Made by a program: the position numbers and the translations under genes
In this document: positions 57,450-64,000 of the stretch, piece after piece
How positions within the stretch are numbered: the stretch's first letter is position 1
Layout: every line of letters begins with the position of its first letter
Notes under the pieces: model-generated
Database searches by the model: none
The model's input: only the letters and a program-made list of their open reading frames with translations
What the model was told of the DNA's origin: nothing
Origin: Gnetum montanum
Taxonomy: Eukaryota > Streptophyta > Gnetopsida > Gnetales > Gnetaceae
DNA: 64,000 nt
Assembly (NCBI GenBank): GCA_015680685.1
Contig: MNCI01012642.1
Location: 499,096 to 563,095, forward strand
Direction of reading: 5' to 3'

Positions 57450-58270
57450 ACTAAGTGTCATCAAGTTCAATATTAGAGAGTTGGTGATGAACTTGCTCTA
57501 GTTCATCCATGCCTTCAACATAGGCACAAGTTAGGCTCTCAGTTGGCTCGATGTAAAGTCTGCTGCTTTTAGGATTAGCTGTCAACAATTGGGTGTCCTT
57601 TTGCTTTGTGGTTGCTATGTATAGGCACTTTTGAATTTTGGATTCATTTGCACACTCTCTGCATGCATTTATTGATGTGGTTTTGATAGACCATAACTTT
57701 TGAACAAAATTGCACCTTGTATCACTATACGTGATGCATGGAACTCTCTTCTTCTTGATCTTTCCAAATGAATTTTCCTTGGAAATTTCCAAGGAAAGAT
57801 CACTAATGCTCATTTGTGCATCAACAGTGTTTATCCAAGTCCTTTCCATAATGATTGGGAAGTTCCCATTGCAATTATTCACCTTGATTACCAAGAAATC
57901 AACAGGGTAGAACCATCCACAAATAGTGATCACAATGTCCTTCGCTATTTCCAAGGGAATAGTGATGGACTGATATGTCAATTCTAAATGATTGTTACTC
58001 TTCTTAAGAGGAGGCAAGTTTAAGGCTTTGTACATTTCATGGGAAATTAGATTAACACTAGAACCTAAATCAAGAAGAGCCTTGCATGGCTTATTTCCAA
58101 CAATATGCAAGTAGATGAGGGGACTTCCAGGATCATCTCTTTTCCAAGGAAGGTTCTCAGCCTTGATCCAATCAAATACAATGTGGATTAACATGACTGT
58201 GCAGATCTTAGAAGGCATTTGGTTTGAAGGGTTCTTGAAAGAAATAGATGTAGAGGATGAAGGAGACACA
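57450..58270 (-). pseudogene. M3 aspartic protease, open 272 codons
   Basis: The open frame has KICTVMLIHIVFDWIKAENLP and LLDLGSSVNLISHEMYKAL, with D-L-G in place of the catalytic D-S-G, and FPIIMERTWINTVDAQM. It runs on through the linker MDELEQVHHQLSNIELDD. The domain is otherwise the longest uninterrupted protease in the window. The catalytic change alone should inactivate it. Confidence 0.8.
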
Positions 58271-60598
58271 AGGTGACTAGCTGCATAAGTTAGTGAGGGC
58301 TTTGTAGGGCTATTGATTTAGAAGAATGGTCTTTTCTTGGGTTTGGATTCCAAACCACTCGAAGGAGGGATTGGTTGTAAGTTAATAGGCTTAGTAGTGT
58401 TATGTTGCCTTAGCTGCGTGGGAATCTCACCCTACATGGATGGAGTAGGCGATAATTAGGTTGAGGGTGGAGGGACATGTGTAGAAGGATGAAAAGGATG
58501 ATAAGGATATGGGTATTCCTATTTAGGATATGGAGAATGAGTTTTTTAGTACTCCAGAGGGTAGTAGTGATGCTAAAAAGAAGTGTAACTAGAAGAGTCA
58601 TGCAGAGATATGGGTTCTTGAACATAGTATCCATATGGATTTGGCTACATGTAAGGGTACTACTACCTTGGTGGTGGCATCCCCCATGAGTGTGGATGCT
58701 ACCACTGATGATACTACTCATATGGTTGTGGTAGAGATTCACTTGGATAGTAAGCTCATTGTTGGTGGAACTCCTTGGGATTGCCTTGAGGATAAGGCAA
58801 TCTTTTGGGTGCTTGCCTTCTTACTAGCCTAGGATTTAGAGCATACACCTCAGATTCCTACAAGTGTGACATAATAGTTCATATTGGTAAATATTACACC
58901 CACAATCATCATATAATTTTGGCTCCATAACTTCTTCTACTATAGTAACCTTGCCCTTACCCCTTTGGTAGGCATGTTCAACTTCCTTCCTTCTCCTGTG
59001 ATCACAATCACTACTTTTCTATTTGGATTTTTCTGCAATTTTTAGTGCTATTTAGAATTTTTCATCCACATATTTTCACATGTTTTATAGTTGGTGAAAA
59101 TTTTAGAAATAGATTTTTGAATCAACAAGGTTTTTTGCTGCACCACTTCATTGAGTGATGCCTCCCTCTCACTGTCATAGAATCAGACCTTCCTTTTTTT
59201 GATGGAAGGGTCCCAGTTATATTTTTCAACACTTTCTTATTTATTCAATTCACCTTTTTCTTTTGCAACCTACTCAATTAGCCTTTGAACCTAATGGACC
59301 ATTAGTTCTGATAGTCTCCTTTGGGCATAGACCCCAAGGGTTCTTCTTATTTCTGATTGGAGCCTATCTATGATATGGCAAAGCTACTTACATTGAGAAT
59401 AACCATGGCTAGGACATCTATGCAAAAGGGAATAATACATACCCATGGATACATCCAAGGGTTCATGTGTTCCTTGACATTAGCCTTGGATTTGATTTCT
59501 CAAATTGGACACTCTAAAGTATGTCTAATATTTGTCATTGAATAGCTCAAGCATTGTACTCCATCTGCTAATTGATTTCAGCTCCAAGGAGCGATACCAA
59601 CTTTCTACTTCTTTTGTGAGTGTCTTGAGAAATAGCTTAAGTTTTTTCCAATCATTTTTGATGTTTCACAAGGCATAGGAATTGTGAAAGACTTGAAGAT
59701 GGGTCTATGGATCTAAGTTATATCCCCCTCAAATCTAGGGATATTGTTCATATCCAACCTCTTAATTCTACTATCCTTCACATGCTTGGTTGGAATTCTA
59801 ATTACCTTTGAGATGTTTAACATGCTTCAAGTTGCTAGCAAAGGTTAAGCATCATCATTGTTTTGATGATTCCTATGATGTCCTCTGCTATCCCTTTATT
59901 CAAGGTAGGGCCTGCAATTATTGTTGTCCCACCATCCACCTTCATCACAATTGCATCCTATACGGTGTTGGTCAGATTTAGAGGAGAAAGAAGAAGATGT
60001 AGATGAAAAGGAAGAAGCAATACTACCACTATGGTATTTGCCACCTTCTTGTTTCTTGTCATGATAATGACCATTAGGTTTATCATCATTATGATGTTTG
60101 CTCGAGCCCTTGCTGTCACTCCCACTTTTGCCTAAACCTGAATTGTTGATAGTGGACTATAAATTTAAGTTCAAGCCTCCTTCATCGGAGTCAAGGGATG
60201 AAGAATCTTCATGTTGAGAACTACTAAAGGGAGGATACTCCTTGTCATTTTGATTTAGCAAGAACAAGGGGTTAGTGAACTATTTCCCCTTCATAGCTTC
60301 ATGGTGCTTCTCTTGGTGTTGATCTCTTTTACGTTGTGATTTAGTGAGACAGTAGTCCCGATAGTCATGGTTCTGCACAACGTATTCATCATGAAGATCT
60401 TGGATGCCCAACCTCTTAAGAGTTTGGAGCAGCATTCTAGGAATAGATCAATTTGGAGGTAACACAATGTTACCCTTCATATCTCTCCAATGTAGCTATT
60501 TGTCCTGATGTAGGATGAAGGTGAAATTAGGCACAAACTCATTTGAATTCTTACGACATTGGTAGTTTTGACTCATTATTCCTATGAGAGGAAGACAT
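58271..60598 (-). pseudogene. M3 gag, decayed
   Basis: The start MSSSHRNNESKLP is at 60598 and is followed by many stops. Ser-rich coding is near 59980. The capsid core (about 59800-59250) and knuckle near 58900 are recognisable only in pieces, by alignment with M1 and E3. The Pro/Tyr-rich linker is at 58800-58400. Confidence 0.72.
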
Positions 60599-60743
60599 TT
60601 TAGATTAAAAAAAAAACTCAGTGTGCTTTAATTATGATGATTATTAATTTTTATTTTTTGAATGATTGCAACTTTAGGGTTCATTCCAACAATCTCAAAT
60701 AATATTCACTAAGTCCTAGATAACACATGTACCAAACTACAAG

Positions 60744-60761
60744 TCCTTGACAATGGTGCCA
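60744..60761 (-). promoter_or_regulatory. M3 primer binding site (tRNA-Asp type)
   Basis: Minus strand TGGCACCATTGTCAAGGA one base from the LTR end. Confidence 0.85.
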
Positions 60762-60762
60762 A

Positions 60763-61134
60763 TGATGAGTAACGATTAGACCCTATGCCCAACCATATGA
60801 ATCACTAAGTGTTCATGCATGATACTATTGAATTTCATGGACTTATAGCCTTCTAAGTACATTGGTCTTTAGGAAGTAAAACTTTAACTGTTGTAATCGT
60901 TGTCTTCCCAATTACACTTGTGAAATGCAAAGGTACAGTTAAGTGCAACTTAGGCATATGATTTTTATCATTTTTATGTTTTATGTTCTAAGTCACCTAA
61001 GAATAAAAAATAAAGAATGAAAGGTATTTAATTTCTAATTTAATCTAACTAGCTAACATTTAACTAATCCTAACATAAGGATCTGTTCCCACTTTCCTTA
61101 CACATCCTGAACACATTTAACACTACTGGGTTAT
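60763..61134 (-). repeat. M3 5' LTR, U5 part, cut by M4
   Basis: It begins (plus) TGATGAGTAACG and matches the remnant at 49336. It breaks at ...CACTACTGGGTTAT, where the M4 LTR begins. The rest of this LTR should lie beyond M4, outside the window. Confidence 0.8.
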
Positions 61135-62464
61135 TGATGAGAAGAGAGGTACCCCTATATCCAACCATACGAATCACAAGAATTCATGTGTGATTTGGTT
61201 GAATTCCGTAGACTTTAATGACCAATTATGCTAGAGCTAATAGTTGAGTTCATGTTGTCCGTTTGTTGCCTTCCTAGTCTCACTTGTGAAATGCAAGTGT
61301 ATGGTTAAGTGTGACTGAGGCATAAGATTTTTATCATTTTATGTTTTATCAATTTGATTGCCTAAAATAATAATGAAAGTGAGAGTAATTAAATGCTAAG
61401 TGAACTATTCTCTAATCTAGCCTAACATAAGTAATCATTCCTACTTCCCAGACACATCCTGAACTTCATGTAAACATTGCTGGGTTGTCAAATGTGTAAC
61501 GACAGAAAACGTCGGCAGCTGGAAATACCGATCGAGGTTCCGTGTACACAGTTTTAACCACGGATCCGCGTGAGGGCTATGCTGGAAAAAGCGAATCCGT
61601 GGCGCCCTGAACGGTCTTGTCGATCAGACAGGGACTTACGGGTCAGTAAAACGATGAAGATTACAGATCTTTGCGTGCTGCGATTTGATTCGAGGGATCG
61701 TGAAATGGGAGGAAAATGACGTGGATGGATCGCTACGGTGATAACGTCAAACACGCCGAAAAGATGCTAATCGGGAGAGAAACGCGTGATTTTCAAAGAT
61801 CTATGTTTCGATTCTTAAAAGAATGTATGATTTGTATGTCACGTTACAATGGGAGAGACCCCCAATAACTTGATGCAAAAATGAGCACAAAACAACAAGG
61901 AAACTGTCTAGACAGAAGTCCGATCTACCTCGTAGGCCAAAGTTGGGATGCAAGGATAGTCAAGCTCTGAAGTTTGCCGATCAACTGTTTCTGACCGGTA
62001 AAGTCTGCAAACTGGGCGAGACGATCTCACAATCCTCGTTCTGCTTCTTTTCTTTGAGTAGGTTCTGCTCAGGGCAGCGATCGCTAAAGGAGAAAGGTCA
62101 TATCTTCCGCGAAGGAAGGATCTTTCCTGTTGCTAAGGCTCAGGCGCACTGTGCTCTGTTCTTGCTGAAGGATGGCGCTATTGGTAGTTGCCAAAAGGTT
62201 GCTCTTTGTTTCTCTGCTCAAGGTGATAAGCGCTTCCTTGCTCAGAAAATGCTCTTGCCCTTTCGACTTCTTGCCAACAAAAGTGATAAATGCTCTGGTG
62301 CTCAGAAAAATGCCTCTGCTTCTCTGATTTGCCAACCTTTGTATCTTTGTCAACTGAGGTATTTATAGGCCGCGACGCTCCGTGGAAAAGGTGCAACCCT
62401 GATGATGTGGGTCCCGGATATTTCGGGTTCCGTTGACATGACCATTTTAAGTCAGACTGTGACT

Positions 62465-62496
62465 ACGCACAACACGCTCGTTTGCGTGTTGTGCGT
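62465..62496. repeat. Perfect 13-bp inverted repeat in the solo LTR
   Basis: ACGCACAACACGC (62465-62477) and GCGTGTTGTGCGT (62484-62496) with a 6-base loop. Confidence 0.9.
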
Positions 62497-62616
62497 GTGA
62501 AGAGCAGGTACATGTTGAGCGTGCTTCAATTTGCATTCAGGCTGTATTACACTCATTCGCGTTGCGTTGCGTGTATGAGCGTAATTCGGTATAAAAACAA
62601 CAGGCTCAAAATTGTC

Positions 62617-62814
62617 TTACGCTCACTACGCAGCTGCGCGTAACAAAGCGTAAACAATGACTAATTTACGCTCACTACGCAGCTGCGCGTAACGAAGCGT
62701 AAACAATGACTAATTTACGCTCACTACGCAGCTGCGCGTAACGAAGCGTAAACAATGTCTAATTTATGCTCACTACGCAGCTGCGAGTAACGAAGCGTAA
62801 ACAATGTCTAATTT
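62617..62814. repeat. Four 49-bp tandem repeats, each a nested hairpin
   Basis: Copies are anchored at 62619, 62668, 62717 and 62766, exactly 49 bp apart. Each has outer arms TTTACGCT/AGCGTAAA and an inner ACGCAGCTGCGCGT near-palindrome. Related palindromes lie downstream at 62824-62862 (TACGCATCGATGCGTA) and 62945-62982. Confidence 0.92.
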
Positions 62815-63575
62815 AGTGATGAAATACGCAATGATACGCATCGATGCGTAACGAGCGTAAAGACCAGTTATTCGTGCGCCACGAGAAAAAAGTGTCGAAC
62901 TGTTGTGCCTCTCTAGACTCTACCTTTGACTATTTTGGAGCTTATTACGCTCATGACGCTGCCGTGCGTAATAGAGCGTAAACTTGTCCTTGGACAAAGT
63001 TGATGCACGCTCTCGCTTTAATTGCGAATCTTTGCCTGAGGCCGACCCGTAATTTTCACGGTGTTTCAAAATGCTAACCATTTTTGAGCTACCAAGTGTC
63101 ACATGTATGTTTGAAGGGGTCGTGCTTGTGTATTTTAATTAATTGTTGAATGAATAACGTTAAATTTGAACTGCATGAAATCACAATGTATAAATGCATA
63201 AAGAAAGAAAGTCTCAAGTGTTGGAAGAATGAATAAAAGAGCTCTTCTTTATTCCCAACACAATGGTGTGTTTAGGTATATTAATGCTTGAATAAAGATC
63301 CAATTACACTTAGACCTCCTACTATGGGCACTTGGGAAATATTCTAACTCTTGAATGAACAAACTACAAGAATTTCACTACTTGACTAAAAAAACTCTCT
63401 CCAAATTGTGTGCCCAAGGGCTATATTTATAGGCCCAGGAATACCCCGTAATATCGCATACTCGATATCGCATCTTAGGTTGCGATATTGCATACCTAAT
63501 ATCATGTACCTGATATCATAGCCACCTTGATATTAGATACCTGATATTGGGGCTCATGTAAAACATGATTCATTA

Positions 63576-63590
63576 TACCTCCATGACTAA
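63576..63590 (-). promoter_or_regulatory. M4 polypurine tract
   Basis: Minus strand TTTAGTCATGGAGGTA next to the LTR; one G of the G-run is A. Confidence 0.75.
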
Positions 63591-64000
63591 ATGAAAACTT
63601 GTCCTTGAGTACAGAAGAAGAGGAATAAGTCCCTTAAAAAATATATTAGGAAGTATGGAAAGTTTGACTAACATGTAGAGTGACATAGAGGAAACAGAAA
63701 AATACAAAAGTGCCCAAGCATACATCATTACAATAGTGTACAAAATTGGGTGTTCATGACAATATGAAAGAACACCCTTAGATCCAATGGACATCCAACC
63801 CCTCTTAGTAACCGAAGAATGAGGGAGAGGTATTATAGATCCAACGGTCCTAAAAAATTTCCCGTGAGTGATATTGCTGCATCATCTTTGGTGAAGATAG
63901 TCCTACTTCTAGTCCATGCTTCCCACTGCAATCACAAGAAATTCAATGATTAGTATATAAAGTGTAACACATAGTAGTTGAATACCTTGTCTCGTTAGTG
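63591..64000 (-). other. M4 3' internal region with conserved acceptor
   Basis: Minus strand TACTAAT (63955-63949) precedes TTGTGATTGCAG ending at 63926, then TGGGAAGC. It matches M1 at 30761-30732. No third ORF is seen. Confidence 0.6.

Larger units (their letters stand above)
49336..61134 (-). mobile_element. M3: most complete Ty3/gypsy element, all domains plus third ORF
   Basis: 5' LTR 60763-61134 (interrupted by M4), PBS 60744-60761, gag 60598-58271, protease 58270-57450, RT 57160-56690, RNase H 56340-55860, integrase 55851-54541, spacer, third ORF 52432-49629, and a 3' LTR cut to about 110 bp at 49336-49445. The 3' PPT and U3 are deleted. Every ORF carries stops. It shows the full domain order that the shorter elements lost. 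Confidence 0.88.
61495..63068. mobile_element. Solo LTR of a different family, 5-bp target duplication
   Basis: The insert is 1,574 bp, begins TGTAACGACAG, ends GTGTTTCA, and is flanked by AAATG at 61490-61494 and 63069-63073. It interrupts the M4 LTR sequence GTTGTCAAATGCTAACC. TG...CA ends with a 5-bp duplication and no internal coding identify it as a solo LTR. It is richer in GC and CpG than its surroundings, suggesting a young insertion. TATTTATA at 62360-62367 (minus) and TATAAAAA at 62590 (plus) are both possible TATA boxes, so orientation is open. Confidence 0.85.
61135..63575 (-). repeat. M4 3' LTR, split by a solo LTR
   Basis: It begins (plus) TGATGAGAAGAGAGG and ends TTCATTA at 63575. 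Without the insertion it is about 860 bp, as in M1 and M2. TATTTATA is at 63424-63431. U3 (63440-63550) has GATATC-type palindromes, unlike the CTCTAATAATTAGAG array of its relative M1. Confidence 0.85.
61135..64000 (-). mobile_element. M4: Ty3/gypsy element, 3' end only in window
   Basis: Minus-strand 3' LTR (61135-63575, itself interrupted), PPT, and internal 3' region running off the end. R-U5 and the 3' internal region match M1 closely. It is inserted in the M3 5' LTR; the candidate left target pentamer is GTTAT. Confidence 0.85.

Noticed and set aside
62617-62814. CRISPR-like array
   Set aside because: The 49-bp units are contiguous tandem copies without variable spacers, inside a solo LTR in plant DNA.

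Overview
The window looks like plant nuclear DNA that is almost entirely nested Ty3/gypsy LTR retrotransposons, with one intact cellular gene. The retrotransposons have a tRNA-Asp-type primer site, an Athila/Tat-style gag, a gag-pro-RT-RNaseH-integrase order and a further ORF between integrase and the 3' LTR. That makes the host a seed plant. The old, decayed, nested elements fit a large genome (a gymnosperm is possible), but I cannot name the species.

Layout, with names used in the entries. E0 (+, 1-483 and 7565-12970) is an old element whose gag is split by the younger element E1 (+, 484-7564). 12971-14623 is unidentified AT-rich DNA. E3 (+, 14624 to about 25895) has decayed gag, protease, RT, RNase H, integrase and a long third ORF. 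25896-29533 holds low-complexity DNA, a gag remnant of a different Ty3/gypsy lineage and two tRNA-like SINE candidates. M1 (-, 29534-44048) is an internally deleted element, split by M2 (-, 30989-37386; perfect 5-bp target duplication; a 601-base assembly gap inside). 44049-49335 is the only non-retrotransposon island and carries an intact five-exon TCTP gene (45214-47399). M3 (-, 49336-61134) is the most complete set of domains, though riddled with stops. M4 (-, 61135 to past the end) sits in the 5' LTR of M3, and its own LTR is interrupted by a 1,574-bp solo LTR of another family (61495-63068).

How the parts work together. E0, E1, M1, M2, M3 and M4 share LTR ends (TGATGAG...CTCATCA), a PPT of the type GTCATGGGGGTA and, where it survives, a PBS; E3 has a related U3 and PPT. 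Members differ mainly in what was deleted: E0 and E1 keep gag-protease only, M1 keeps gag-protease plus part of integrase, while E3 and M3 keep most or all domains. This pattern suggests non-autonomous derivatives mobilised by relatives that kept polymerase.

The most interesting signal is in the region between integrase and the 3' LTR. Seven copies keep a branch-point-like motif about 20-25 nt before a CAG/TAG 3' splice site, and in five of them this lies at, or within two bases of, an ATG. E3 and M3 have a long third ORF there, and M2 has a shortened version. A spliced subgenomic mRNA, comparable to retroviral env splicing, is the likely reading. Other notable features are palindrome arrays in U3 that vary in copy number between the two LTRs of one insertion, and three PPT-like G-runs per element.
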